From assembly GCF_026712245.1 (NCBI RefSeq), contig NZ_JAPPUY010000002.1, positions 310,001 through 374,000 of the forward strand: a stretch of DNA of 64,000 nucleotides, written 5' to 3'. The notes below the pieces were generated by a model. The model was not told where the DNA came from, made no database searches, and saw only the letters and a program-made list of their open reading frames with translations. The position numbers and the translations under genes were made by a program. The stretch is from Roseateles hydrophilus (GTDB lineage Bacteria; Pseudomonadota; Gammaproteobacteria; Burkholderiales; Burkholderiaceae_C). Each line of letters begins with the position of its first letter. Positions within the stretch are counted from its first letter, which is position 1. Positions 44,126-53,821 of this stretch are shown here, one piece after another.

Positions 44126-47100
44126 ATGAAAAGAGGCAGTGCGGCCTTGCTGTTGCTGCTCGTGTTGGCCACAGCCAAGGCGGTGGTGCCGCGGTTCGAA
44201 CCGGTCGGCGAATCGGGAGCCGTGCGGGACAACGTGGTCTCGGCACTGGCGCTGGATGCGCGCGGCCTGCTGTGGGCGGGCTCGCCGGAAGGGCTGATGC
44301 GCTTCGACGGCTACACCTTCAAGCACCATGCGTTGTCGGCTCCGGACGGCCAACTGCTGCCCGAGCAGTTCGTGCGCGCCATGCTGCCCGACCCGCGCGG
44401 CTGGCTCTGGGTGGCGGCCGGCAACAGCGGCCTGGTGCGGCTGGACCTGACCACCGGCCGCTGGTCGCGCTGGACGCGCGACGGCAACTCCGCCGACGAG
44501 ACGGCCCCCGCCGCCAACACCGTGCGCAGCTTTGCGCTCGAGAAGGACGGCACGTTGTGGGTGGGCGGCAGCGGCGGGCTGGACCGCTTTGACGTCAAGC
44601 GCGACCGCTTCACCCATCACCGCGGCAAGGAAGACGGCCTGCCCGACCCGCGCGTGCAGACGCTGCTGGTCGACAAGCAGGGCACGCTGTGGATAGGCAC
44701 CTGGCGCGGCCTGGCCCGCAAGGCGCCCGACGGGCCCATCGAGACGCTGGACGTGGGGCTGTCCGACCAGCTCGTCACGCTGCTGGCCGAGACGCTGGAC
44801 GGCCGCATCATCGTCGGCACGGCCCAGGGCCGGCTGCGTGCGCTGTCCCCGGCCGGCCTGCAGCTGCCGTTCAGCGCTGGCGCGCAGGAAGACGGCAGCG
44901 GCAGCGTCTGGCCCATCATGACGATGGCGCAGGCGGACGCCGACGAGCTGTGGTTTGGCGACGCCTCGGGCCTGTCGCGGCGCCGCGCGACCGACGGCGC
45001 GCTGATCGAGCGCCTGTCCGCCACCGGCCCGCGCAGCGACGTGCGCGCGCTGCTGCGCGACCCCTCCGGCACCATCTGGGCCGGCAGCTACGGCGGCGGC
45101 CTGATGCGCCATGTGCCCTCGCTGCCGGGGCTGTCCATGGTGCGCGAGTCCATGAGCTCGGCGGTGCTGGACGTGCGCAGCATCCTGCACCTGAGCAATG
45201 GCGAAATCTGGCTGGGCACGCTGGCCGGCGGCATCGAGCGGCGCGACAGCGCGCTGCAGCCGCTGGCCCACATCGCGCCGGGCAGCGCAGGCCTGCCGGC
45301 CGGGCGCATCAATGCGCTGGCGCAGACGCTGGACGGCTCGGTCTGGGTTGCCATCGACACGCAGTTGCTGCGCTTTGACGACCAGGGCCGCTGGAAGGAG
45401 ACGCTGCGCAGCGGCAACGCCGTGCCGCGGCGCTTTCACGCCAGCAGCGACGGCGCGCTGTGGATCGCCACGCTCGACGGCCTGCTGCGCTGGACGCCCG
45501 CGCAGCCGCAGATGCGCCCCGTGCCCACGGCCGGCCTGGTGGGCGGCACCGGCGAGGTCAACGCCTTCGCCCGGCTGCCCGACGGCAGCCTGTGGGCGGG
45601 CGGCGCGGCCGGGCTGTTCCGCATCGCCACGCCGGGCGACGCCGAGCCGGTGGCCGAGTGGGTCGAGACCAAGGGCCTGACCGGCCAGACCGTGCTGGGC
45701 ATGGCCGTGGACCTGGCTGGCCGGCTGTGGGTGGACACCGGCACCGGCCTGCACCGCATGGTCGACAACAAGGGCGCACACGCGCGCTTCGAGGCCGTGG
45801 CGGCCTCCGACGTGGGCGGGGCGTTCGGCGCCAACCTGCTGTTCGACAAGCAGGGCCGCATCTGGTCGCAGCGCAACATGTACGACCCGCGCACCGGCGA
45901 GCGCCGCGAGCTCAGCGCCGCCGACGGCGCCGACCTGGGCACCGGCTGGTTCCGCGCCTACGAGAAGCTGGCCGACGGCCGCATGCTGTTCGGCGGCGCG
46001 CGCGGCCTGCTGGTCATCGACCCCGACCGCTTCACGCCCTGGACCTACCAGCCGCCGCTGGTGGCGTCCGAGTTGCGCGTGGACGGCGACGAGCGGCCGC
46101 TGCCGCCGCCCGGCACGCCGCTGGTGCTGGCGCCGGGCGAGACGGCCTTCAGCTTCTCCTTTGCGGCGCTGGACTACACCCAGCCCGGCCGCAACCGCTA
46201 CCGCTACCGGCTGCAGGGCCTGGATGGCGGCTGGGCCGATGGCACGCTGGGCCGCACGGCCACCTACACCAACCTCGCCCCTGGCCACTACCGGCTCTAT
46301 GTGCAGGGCAGCAACCGCGACGGTGCCTGGGCGCCCAAGGAGCTGACGCTGGACGTGCATGTGCGCGCCGCCTGGTGGCAGACGCTGTGGGCCCGCGCGC
46401 TGGCCGTGCTGGCCGCGCTGGCTGCGGTGGCCGCCATCGTGCGTGTGCGCACCCGCTGGCTGCTGCGCCGCCAGCGCATGCTCGAAGCCCGCGTGCAGGA
46501 GCGCACCCAGGCGCTGGAGGCCGCCACCGCCGCGCTGACGGCCAAGTCCGCCGAGCTGGAGGAGGCCAGCCTCACCGACCCGCTGACCGGCCTGCGCAAC
46601 CGCCGCTTCCTGGACCGCCAGATCCCGGCCGATGCTGCGCTGGCCCAGCGCCACTACGAGCCCATCGCCCACATCCCCAGCCCCGGCGGCAGCGAGCAGG
46701 ACCTGCTGTTCTTCCTCGTCGACATCGACCACTTCAAGCGCATCAACGACGCCCACGGCCACATGGCCGGCGACGCCGTGCTGACGCAGATGCGCGGCCG
46801 GCTGGAGCAGGTGTTCCGCGCGACGGACTACCTGGTGCGCTGGGGCGGCGAGGAGTTCCTCATCGTCGCGCGCGGCACGCCGCGCAGCCGCGCTGCCGAG
46901 CTGGCCGAGCGCGCGCGCCAGGCCGTGTCGGCCCAGCCCTTTGCGCTGGATGGCGACCTGCGCCTGTCGCTGACCTGCTCGGTGGGTTTCAGTGCCTTCC
47001 CGCTGTGCACGCGCCTGCCCGCCGTGCTGGACTGGCATGCCGCCATCGACCTTGCCGACGCGGCGCTGTACGAAGCCAAGGACACCGGCCGCAATGCCTG

Positions 47101-47218
47101 GGTGGGCCTGGTGGACGCCGAGGCGGATGACGAGGCAGCGCTGCAGGCCGACGCTCGCAGTGGCCTGGAGGCCTGGGCCGCGACCGGGCGGCTGACGCTG
47201 CTGCGCTCGCGCCGCTGA
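44126..47218 (+). CDS. Two-component-type propeller sensor with GGDEF domain
   Basis: A 1030-aa membrane-anchored diguanylate cyclase. After a signal peptide (MKRGSAALLLLLVLATAKA) come about 700 residues of repeated beta-propeller units (the recurring DPxGxLWVGxxGGL-like pattern of ligand-binding Reg_prop propellers). A Y_Y_Y domain (about 650-750) and one membrane helix (about 756-778) follow, then a coiled coil, and a GGDEF domain (about 830-1010) with an intact active site RWGGEEFLIV and the substrate segment SLTDPLTGLRNRRFLD. The start at 44126 is chosen because it places MKRGS directly before the hydrophobic core with GAGGG-like spacing; ATG at 44114 is an alternative. It lies back to back with the degenerate HD-GYP operon. 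Confidence 0.9.
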   Translation: MKRGSAALLLLLVLATAKAVVPRFEPVGESGAVRDNVVSALALDARGLLWAGSPEGLMRFDGYTFKHHALSAPDGQLLPEQFVRAMLPDPRGWLWVAAGNSGLVRLDLTTGRWSRWTRDGNSADETAPAANTVRSFALEKDGTLWVGGSGGLDRFDVKRDRFTHHRGKEDGLPDPRVQTLLVDKQGTLWIGTWRGLARKAPDGPIETLDVGLSDQLVTLLAETLDGRIIVGTAQGRLRALSPAGLQLPFSAGAQEDGSGSVWPIMTMAQADADELWFGDASGLSRRRATDGALIERLSATGPRSDVRALLRDPSGTIWAGSYGGGLMRHVPSLPGLSMVRESMSSAVLDVRSILHLSNGEIWLGTLAGGIERRDSALQPLAHIAPGSAGLPAGRINALAQTLDGSVWVAIDTQLLRFDDQGRWKETLRSGNAVPRRFHASSDGALWIATLDGLLRWTPAQPQMRPVPTAGLVGGTGEVNAFARLPDGSLWAGGAAGLFRIATPGDAEPVAEWVETKGLTGQTVLGMAVDLAGRLWVDTGTGLHRMVDNKGAHARFEAVAASDVGGAFGANLLFDKQGRIWSQRNMYDPRTGERRELSAADGADLGTGWFRAYEKLADGRMLFGGARGLLVIDPDRFTPWTYQPPLVASELRVDGDERPLPPPGTPLVLAPGETAFSFSFAALDYTQPGRNRYRYRLQGLDGGWADGTLGRTATYTNLAPGHYRLYVQGSNRDGAWAPKELTLDVHVRAAWWQTLWARALAVLAALAAVAAIVRVRTRWLLRRQRMLEARVQERTQALEAATAALTAKSAELEEASLTDPLTGLRNRRFLDRQIPADAALAQRHYEPIAHIPSPGGSEQDLLFFLVDIDHFKRINDAHGHMAGDAVLTQMRGRLEQVFRATDYLVRWGGEEFLIVARGTPRSRAAELAERARQAVSAQPFALDGDLRLSLTCSVGFSAFPLCTRLPAVLDWHAAIDLADAALYEAKDTGRNAWVGLVDAEADDEAALQADARSGLEAWAATGRLTLLRSRR

Positions 47219-47248
47219 GGCGGCGGGCTGCTGCCCGGCCGCGGCCGC

Positions 47249-47857
47249 TCAGGCCAGCCCCGGCCCCCAGCCGAACGGCGACGGCAGCGCCGCCAGGATG
47301 CGCTCGCGCAGCGGCGCGTAGGCCGTGTCTGCCGCCTGGCCGGGGCGTGGCGCCAGCGGGTCCTGGTGGCTGCCGAAGGCCTCGTCCAGCTCGGCCCAGT
47401 CCTGGGGCTTGAAGGCCTCGAGCGCGCGCGGCAGCAACTCGATCTCCTCGCGCTTCATGTGGCGCAGGTAGCGCGCCGCGTACACGCGCAGCTGTTCGGC
47501 GAACTTGTCGCGCCGGCACTCGCCCATCTGCTCCCAGGCCAGCAGGCTGTGCTGCAGTTCGCGGATGGCGCGCTCGCCCTGGGCATGGTCGGCCTCCAGC
47601 TCGTCGAGCGTGGCGCGCAGCGTTGGCGTCAGCGCGCGCAGCCGCGGGAAGAGCAGCTCGCTTTCCTTTTTGTGATGCAGGCGTTCTGGAAATTCGTCGA
47701 CGTAGAACAGCATGGCCCGCAGCGCGCCGAAGTCCGGCGCGGCGCCCGCACGCTGTTGCGCCTGCAGCAGCAGCGGCACGGTGCGCAGCATCGCGGCGAG
47801 CGCGTCGTGTTCGGCGCGGATGACGCGCACGGTCAGCGGCAGGGTCGAGGCAACCAT
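47249..47857 (-). CDS. Hemerythrin-like domain protein
   Basis: The 202-aa protein contains a hemerythrin HHE cation-binding four-helix domain: likely iron ligands in [36 protein letters not shown] and [15 protein letters not shown]. Such domains bind a di-iron centre and sense or store oxygen or react with nitrosative agents. The C-terminal 60 residues are not part of the domain. It is convergent with the propeller-GGDEF gene and divergent from transketolase. Confidence 0.9.
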   Translation of the reverse strand: MVASTLPLTVRVIRAEHDALAAMLRTVPLLLQAQQRAGAAPDFGALRAMLFYVDEFPERLHHKKESELLFPRLRALTPTLRATLDELEADHAQGERAIRELQHSLLAWEQMGECRRDKFAEQLRVYAARYLRHMKREEIELLPRALEAFKPQDWAELDEAFGSHQDPLAPRPGQAADTAYAPLRERILAALPSPFGWGPGLA

Positions 47858-47926
47858 GGTGCGAAGCGTCGCGCGACGGCGACGTCCCGGCCTTGCGCTG
47901 GATCAAGGCCGGCGAGCATCGCTCCG

Positions 47927-47932
47927 TAGAAT
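47927..47932 (+). promoter_or_regulatory. Possible -10 box of the transketolase gene
   Basis: TAGAAT at 47927-47932, 38 bases before the tkt ATG, followed by CCCGGG. A similar AGAATC word occurs upstream of the ferritin-like gene (18556) and of gap (50087). No good -35 partner is seen. Confidence 0.4.
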
Positions 47933-47969
47933 CCCGGGTTTTGCTCCACCCCCGAAGAAAGCCCCGGCC

Positions 47970-49988
47970 ATGACTGCAGCATCGACCGCCTCCCCCACCC
48001 TCATGGCCCACGCGATCCGCGCGCTGGCGATGGACGCCGTGCAGGCCGCCAACTCCGGCCACCCGGGCGCCCCCATGGGCATGGCCGAGATCGGCGTCGC
48101 GCTGTGGGCCCGCCACCTCAAGCACAACCCGGCCAACCCGCACTGGGCCGACCGTGATCGCTTCGTGCTGTCCAACGGCCACGGCTCGATGCTGATCTAC
48201 GCGCTGCTGCACCTGACGGGCTACGAGCTGCCCATCGAGGAGCTGAAGGCCTTCCGCCAGCTGCACAGCAAGACGCCCGGCCACCCTGAAGTGGGCATCA
48301 CCGCCGGCGTCGAGACGACCACCGGCCCGCTGGGCCAGGGCATCACCAACGCCGTGGGCCTGGCGCTGGCCGAGAAGCTGCTGGCGCGCGACTTCAACCG
48401 CGACGGCCACCAGATCGTCAACCACCACACCTACGCCTTCCTGGGCGACGGCTGCCTGATGGAAGGCATCTCGCACGAAGCCGCCGCGCTGGCCGCCTCG
48501 TGGAAGCTGAACAAGCTGATCGCCATCTACGACGACAACGGCATCTCCATCGACGGCCAGGTCGCGCCCTGGTTCGGCGACGACACCGCCAAGCGCTTCC
48601 AGGCCTATGGCTGGAACGTCATCGGCCCGGTGGACGGCCATGACGTGGACGCCGTGGATGACGCCATCGGCCGCGCCAAGCAGAGCACCGACAAGCCCAC
48701 GCTGGTCATCGCCAAGACCCACATCGGCAAGGGCTCGCCCAACCGCGCCAACACCAGCAAGGCCCACGGCGAGCCGCTGGGCGCCGAAGAGATCAAGCTG
48801 ACCCGCGAGGCCATCGGCTGGACGCACGAGCCCTTCGTCATCCCGGCCGAGGTCTACGCCGCCTGGGATCACAAGTCTGCCGGCGACCGCGTCGAGAGCG
48901 AGTGGGACGTGCGCTTCGACGCCTACGCCGAAGCCCACCCCGAGCTGGCCGCCGAGTTCCAGCGCCGCATGGCCGGCGTGCTGCCCTCCGACTTCGCACA
49001 GATCGCCGTGGACGCCGTCGTCAAGGCCCACGCCGACGCGGCGACCGTGGCCAGCCGCAAGGCCAGCCAGATCGCGCTGGAAGCCTTCACCGCCAAGCTG
49101 CCCGAGATGCTGGGCGGCAGCGCCGACCTGACCGGCTCCAACCTGACCAACACCAGCAGCACGCCCAACCTGCGCTTCGAGGCCGACGGCACCCCCAACA
49201 ACGGCCGCCACATCAACTACGGCGTGCGCGAGTTCGGCATGGCCGCGATCATGAACGGCGTCGCGCTGCACGGCGGCTTCATCCCCTACGGCGGCACCTT
49301 CCTGACCTTCAGCGACTACAGCCGCAACGCCATCCGCATGGCCGCACTGATGAAGCAGCGCGTCATCCACGTGATGACGCACGACTCCATCGGCCTGGGT
49401 GAAGACGGCCCGACGCACCAGTCCATCGAGCATGTCGCCAGCCTGCGCCTGATCCCGGGCCTGGACGTCTGGCGCCCGGCCGACACGACCGAAACCGTCG
49501 TCGCGTGGACCATGGCCCTGGGCAACGCGCAGCGCCCCAGCCTGCTGGCGCTGTCGCGCCAGAACCTGGCCTACTCGCCCAAGACGAATGTGGACGAGAT
49601 CGCCAAGGGCGCCTACGTGCTGGCCGAGCCGGCCAAGGGCAAGGCCAAGGCGGTCATCATCGCCACCGGCTCCGAGGTGCAGCTGGCCCTGGCTGCGCAG
49701 AAGCTGCTGGCCGACGAAGGCGTGAAGGTGCGCGTGGTCTCCATGCCGTCCACCAACGTGTTCGACCGCCAGGACAAGGACTACAAGAAGAGCGTGCTGC
49801 CCAAGGGCCTGCCGCGCGTGGCGGTGGAAATGGGCGTCAGCGACTTCTGGTGGAAGTACGGCGTCGACGCCGTGGTCGGCATCGACACCTTCGGCGAATC
49901 GGCGCCGGCGCCGGTGCTGTTCAAGCACTTCGGCTTCACGCCCGAGAACGTGGCCGCGACCGTCAAGGCCGTGCTGAAGAAGAAGTGA
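47970..49988 (+). CDS. tkt: Transketolase
   Basis: A 672-aa thiamine-diphosphate enzyme moving two-carbon units in the pentose phosphate pathway (and the Calvin cycle where present). It shows the TPP-binding [18 protein letters not shown]-type segment, the family start [27 protein letters not shown], and the catalytic histidine and glutamate regions in the second half ([15 protein letters not shown] and [15 protein letters not shown]). The ATG at 47970 begins [21 protein letters not shown] terminator follows, then gap, so carbon metabolism genes are paired here. Confidence 0.97.
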   Translation: MTAASTASPTLMAHAIRALAMDAVQAANSGHPGAPMGMAEIGVALWARHLKHNPANPHWADRDRFVLSNGHGSMLIYALLHLTGYELPIEELKAFRQLHSKTPGHPEVGITAGVETTTGPLGQGITNAVGLALAEKLLARDFNRDGHQIVNHHTYAFLGDGCLMEGISHEAAALAASWKLNKLIAIYDDNGISIDGQVAPWFGDDTAKRFQAYGWNVIGPVDGHDVDAVDDAIGRAKQSTDKPTLVIAKTHIGKGSPNRANTSKAHGEPLGAEEIKLTREAIGWTHEPFVIPAEVYAAWDHKSAGDRVESEWDVRFDAYAEAHPELAAEFQRRMAGVLPSDFAQIAVDAVVKAHADAATVASRKASQIALEAFTAKLPEMLGGSADLTGSNLTNTSSTPNLRFEADGTPNNGRHINYGVREFGMAAIMNGVALHGGFIPYGGTFLTFSDYSRNAIRMAALMKQRVIHVMTHDSIGLGEDGPTHQSIEHVASLRLIPGLDVWRPADTTETVVAWTMALGNAQRPSLLALSRQNLAYSPKTNVDEIAKGAYVLAEPAKGKAKAVIIATGSEVQLALAAQKLLADEGVKVRVVSMPSTNVFDRQDKDYKKSVLPKGLPRVAVEMGVSDFWWKYGVDAVVGIDTFGESAPAPVLFKHFGFTPENVAATVKAVLKKK

Positions 49989-49993
49989 TGTCC

Positions 49994-50020
49994 GGGGCCG
50001 CGTTTGCGGCCCTGCTTTCT
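49994..50020 (+). terminator. Terminator hairpin after tkt
   Basis: GGGCCGC pairs with GCGGCCC around a GTTT loop, followed by TGCTTTCTC. The T-run is short, so termination may be partial and read-through into gap possible. Confidence 0.6.
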
Positions 50021-50080
50021 CATGGTGGCGATGATCTGCATCAAGCACTGAAATCGGGCTGAAACCCTCGGCAGGCTTGA

Positions 50081-51130
<1,050 letters not shown>

Positions 51131-51151
51131 TCCGGTTCACCGGTCGGTCAC

Positions 51152-51177
51152 AAGGGGCGCATGGCGCCCCTTTTTTT
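51152..51177 (+). terminator. Rho-independent terminator of gap
   Basis: AAGGGGCGC pairs with GCGCCCCTT around a short ATG loop, then a run of T (51172-51177). Confidence 0.93.
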
Positions 51178-51207
51178 GTGCCCTGCCCACGCGGCATGCA
51201 CAGGCCG

Positions 51208-51245
51208 AAAAAAACCCTTCGGTCGGTGATCCGGGCCGAAGGGTT
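51208..51245 (-). terminator. Rho-independent terminator of the antiporter gene
   Basis: AACCCTTCGG at 51213-51222 pairs with CCGAAGGGTT at 51236-51245. On the minus strand the stem is followed by a run of seven T. It lies 135 bases after the antiporter stop, back to back with the gap terminator. Confidence 0.85.
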
Positions 51246-51379
51246 GAATCCACCGCACGGGGTGGAGGAGACAAACGAAACAGGCCTGAACCTTACCGCG
51301 TGTCTGTGCGCCAGACCAATCAACTTCGCGAGCGAACCGCCCGCAAACGGCCATGCGCCACGCGCCGCAGCGCTGAGCT

Positions 51380-52753
51380 TCAGGCGGCCGGGCTGGAGGG
51401 GGTGCCGGGCAGGGCGCCCAGTTCACCGGAGGCACGCGCCTGGCGGCCGTAGACCCACTCGAACACCGGGCTGGCCATCATGGTGGTCACCACCGCCATC
51501 AGCACCAGCATCGAGAACAGCGCCGGGCCGATGATGCCTTTCTGCAGGCCGATGTTGATGATGATGAGCTCCATCAGCCCGCGCGAGTTCATCAGCGCGC
51601 CGATGCCCAGCGCCGTGCGGTTGTCCTCGCCGGCCAGCCGCGCCGCAACGTAGCAGGCGCCGAACTTGGCCAGCACCGAGGCCGCCAGGATGCCCAGCGC
51701 GATCAGCAGCAGCTCCATGGAATTGATCATGTCCAGCCGCGTGTTCAGGCCCGAGTAGGTGAAGAACATGGGCAGCAGCAGGATCACCGTCAGCGGTTCC
51801 ACCTTGGCTTTCAGCTCGGTGGCGAACAGGCCGCGCGGCATGACTGCGCCGAGGATGAAGCCGCCGAAGATGGCGTGGATGCCCACCGCGTCCATCACGA
51901 AGGCCGAGACGCAGAAGGCCACCAGCGTCAGGCCCAGCACGGTGTGGCTCATGTGGCCGTCGCGCTCCACCATGCGGCCCAGCGGCGCCAGCAGCCGGCG
52001 GCCGAACAGCAGCACGAAGGCCGCCCAGAGCGCGCCGCCGCCGATGGCCAGCACGGCCACGCCCGCCCCGGCACCAAAGGCCGCCAGCACCAGCGCCAGC
52101 ACGCACCACGACACCGCGTCATCGAAGGCGCCCGCCGTCAGCGACAGCGTGCCCAGCGAGGTGTTGGCCAGGCCGCGCTCGTTGATGATGCGCGCCAGCA
52201 TGGGGAAGGCCGTCAGCGCGATGCAGGCGCCCATGAACAGCGTCGCATTGGCCGTGGAGATGCCCTCGGCAAACAGCCCCGGCACCTGCAGCAGCAGGGG
52301 CGTGATCAGCACGGCGATCAGGAAGGGCGCCGCGATGCCCGACACCGACACGCTGACCGCGCTGCGCGCCTTGGTGGCGAAGTGGTCCAGCCGCAGCGTC
52401 GTGCCCACCAGGAACATGTACAGCCCCACGCCCAGCTGCGCGCCGCAGTACAGGACGTTCTTCATCTCCTTGGGGAAGATGGCCGCCTGCGTCTCGGGCG
52501 CCAGCATGCCGAACAGCGACGGGCCGAGGACGACGCCCGCAATCATCTCGCCCACCACCTGCGGCTGGGCCAGGAACTTCTTGCCCAGCCAGCCCACCAC
52601 GCGGCAGGCCAGGATGATCAACGCCAGCTGCAGGAAGAAGTGCACGCTGAAGTCCGTCGGCGAGTAGGTCTGTGCGGCAGCCGGCGCGGCCGGCCCATGC
52701 TTGGCGAAGATGTCCGCCAGCAAGGCCGGGAGGTCGATGTTGCCGAGATCCAT
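51380..52753 (-). CDS. CPA2-family cation:proton antiporter
   Basis: A 457-aa inner-membrane transporter with about 12 hydrophobic segments and the KefB/NhaP-type sodium or potassium/proton exchanger core: GEMIAGVVLGPSLFG, LYMFLVGTTLRLD, the helix pair with GAFDDAVSWCVLALVL (conserved Asp-Asp) and GLMELIIINIGLQKGIIG. No regulatory TrkA-N domain follows, so it is shorter than KefB. The ATG at 52753 gives MDLGNIDLPALLADIF, with a soluble N-terminal stretch. Substrate ion not decided. It lies opposite gap with its own terminator. Confidence 0.9.
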   Translation of the reverse strand: MDLGNIDLPALLADIFAKHGPAAPAAAQTYSPTDFSVHFFLQLALIILACRVVGWLGKKFLAQPQVVGEMIAGVVLGPSLFGMLAPETQAAIFPKEMKNVLYCGAQLGVGLYMFLVGTTLRLDHFATKARSAVSVSVSGIAAPFLIAVLITPLLLQVPGLFAEGISTANATLFMGACIALTAFPMLARIINERGLANTSLGTLSLTAGAFDDAVSWCVLALVLAAFGAGAGVAVLAIGGGALWAAFVLLFGRRLLAPLGRMVERDGHMSHTVLGLTLVAFCVSAFVMDAVGIHAIFGGFILGAVMPRGLFATELKAKVEPLTVILLLPMFFTYSGLNTRLDMINSMELLLIALGILAASVLAKFGACYVAARLAGEDNRTALGIGALMNSRGLMELIIINIGLQKGIIGPALFSMLVLMAVVTTMMASPVFEWVYGRQARASGELGALPGTPSSPAA

Positions 52754-52925
52754 GGCGTGTCCTTTGTGGTTCTTGCGGGTGGCAGGCGCCGGTGTGAAAG
52801 CGCTGCCAACGTGGCTGGCGACTGTGCCAGCGCGGTTTGCGCTGTCCATCGGGATTGGCCTGTTTGTGCCTACGTACCTACATTGGCATTGAGGCGTCGC
52901 AGGCACGTCGCTACGATGCGGCCCC

Positions 52926-53189
52926 ATGAAGCTGCTCACCAGCCGCGAGTTCAACCGCGACGTCAGCCAGGCCAAGCGCGCCGCGCTGCAAGAGCCCGTG
53001 CTGGTGACCGACCGGGGCCAGCCCACGCATGTGCTGCTGAGCATCGCCGAGTACCGCCGGCTGACGGGCGAGGGGGAGAGCATCCTGGACCTGCTGGCCA
53101 TGCCCGAGCCGGTGGTGCTGGATGGGGCCGACGCGTCGGCCGACGGGGCCTGGGACCACCGCGAGCCGCTGGACGGCGGGGGGCGCTGA
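52926..53189 (+). CDS. Antitoxin of the Phd/YefM family
   Basis: The 87-aa protein starts MKLLTSREFNRDVSQAKRAA and contains EPVLVTDRGQPTHVLLSIAEYRR, the hallmark of the Phd/YefM N-terminal DNA-binding fold, followed by a C-terminal segment likely to clamp the toxin. The neighbouring PIN-domain gene starts one base inside its stop codon, the usual overlap for toxin-antitoxin pairs. It is expected to repress its own promoter in the 170-bp space upstream, where no obvious dyad was seen. Confidence 0.88.
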   Translation: MKLLTSREFNRDVSQAKRAALQEPVLVTDRGQPTHVLLSIAEYRRLTGEGESILDLLAMPEPVVLDGADASADGAWDHREPLDGGGR

Positions 53190-53686
53190 TGTACCTGCTG
53201 GACACCGGCATCGTGCTGGCCCTGCGCCAGGCGCGCGCGCTGCAGCCCGACGCCGGCCTGCTGGCCTGGGCCGGCGGCATCCCGCGGCAGCAGCTGTTCA
53301 TCTCGGCGCTGGTGTTGCTGGAGATCGAGAACGCTGCCGCGCGGCTGGGCCGCAAGGACCGCGCCGCCGGGCTGGCCGTGCGCGACTGGATCGACCATCG
53401 CGTGATGCCCGCCTTTGCCGGCCGCGTGCTGCCGGTGGACGCCGCCGTCGTGCGCCGCCGCGCCCAGCTGCCCTATGCCAACACGCGCGACGGCCTGCTG
53501 GCCGCTACCGCGCTGGAGCATGGGCTCACCCTGGTCACGCAGCGCGTGCCGGCCTTCCGGGCCGGGCGCGTGAAGCTGCTCAACCCGTCCGGCTACGTCA
53601 CCCCGCCCGGCGAGGACGACGAAGACTGGAGCCAGGGCACGCAAACCGGTCACCAATGGCTCAAGAACCTCTACACCCGGGCATGA
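53189..53686 (+). CDS. PIN-domain toxin (VapC/FitB-like)
   Basis: A 165-aa PIN-domain ribonuclease. The acidic active-site residues appear as MYLLDTGIVLAL (Asp5), ALVLLEIENAA (Glu), and TRDGLLAATALEHGLTLVTQ (Asp), matching VapC/FitB. The ATG at 53189 overlaps the antitoxin stop by one base. The last 40 residues (PSGYVTPPGEDDEDWSQGT) extend beyond a minimal PIN domain. Targets cannot be read from sequence; RNA cleavage is the norm for the family. Confidence 0.85.
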   Translation: MYLLDTGIVLALRQARALQPDAGLLAWAGGIPRQQLFISALVLLEIENAAARLGRKDRAAGLAVRDWIDHRVMPAFAGRVLPVDAAVVRRRAQLPYANTRDGLLAATALEHGLTLVTQRVPAFRAGRVKLLNPSGYVTPPGEDDEDWSQGTQTGHQWLKNLYTRA

Positions 53687-53730
53687 GGCCCCTCGTTCAA
53701 CGCGTACGTTGGCCGGTCCCCCGAGGGAAC

Positions 53731-53767
53731 GGCGATGTTTGCGGCGTTGAGCCGCAAACACATCGCC
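53731..53767. repeat. Large hairpin between the toxin and halogenase genes
   Basis: GGCGATGTTTGCGGC (53731-53745) pairs with GCCGCAAACACATCGCC (53751-53767) with a 2-base bulge: a 15-bp stem and GTTGA loop. A second hairpin CGGGCCG/CGGCCCG follows at about 53777-53799, then the halogenase start at 53822. Possible terminator, attenuator or dispersed repeat. Confidence 0.65.
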
Positions 53768-53821
53768 CGAGCGGGCCGGCTCGGGGTCGGCCCGGCGCTC
53801 GGCCCGCAAGGAACGACTGAC

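Noticed and set aside
43661-47038. Minus-strand frame of 1125 codons opposite the propeller-GGDEF gene
   Set aside because: It is the antisense of the repeated propeller units, which makes a seemingly repetitive Ala/Gln/His-rich product; no start context or similarity.
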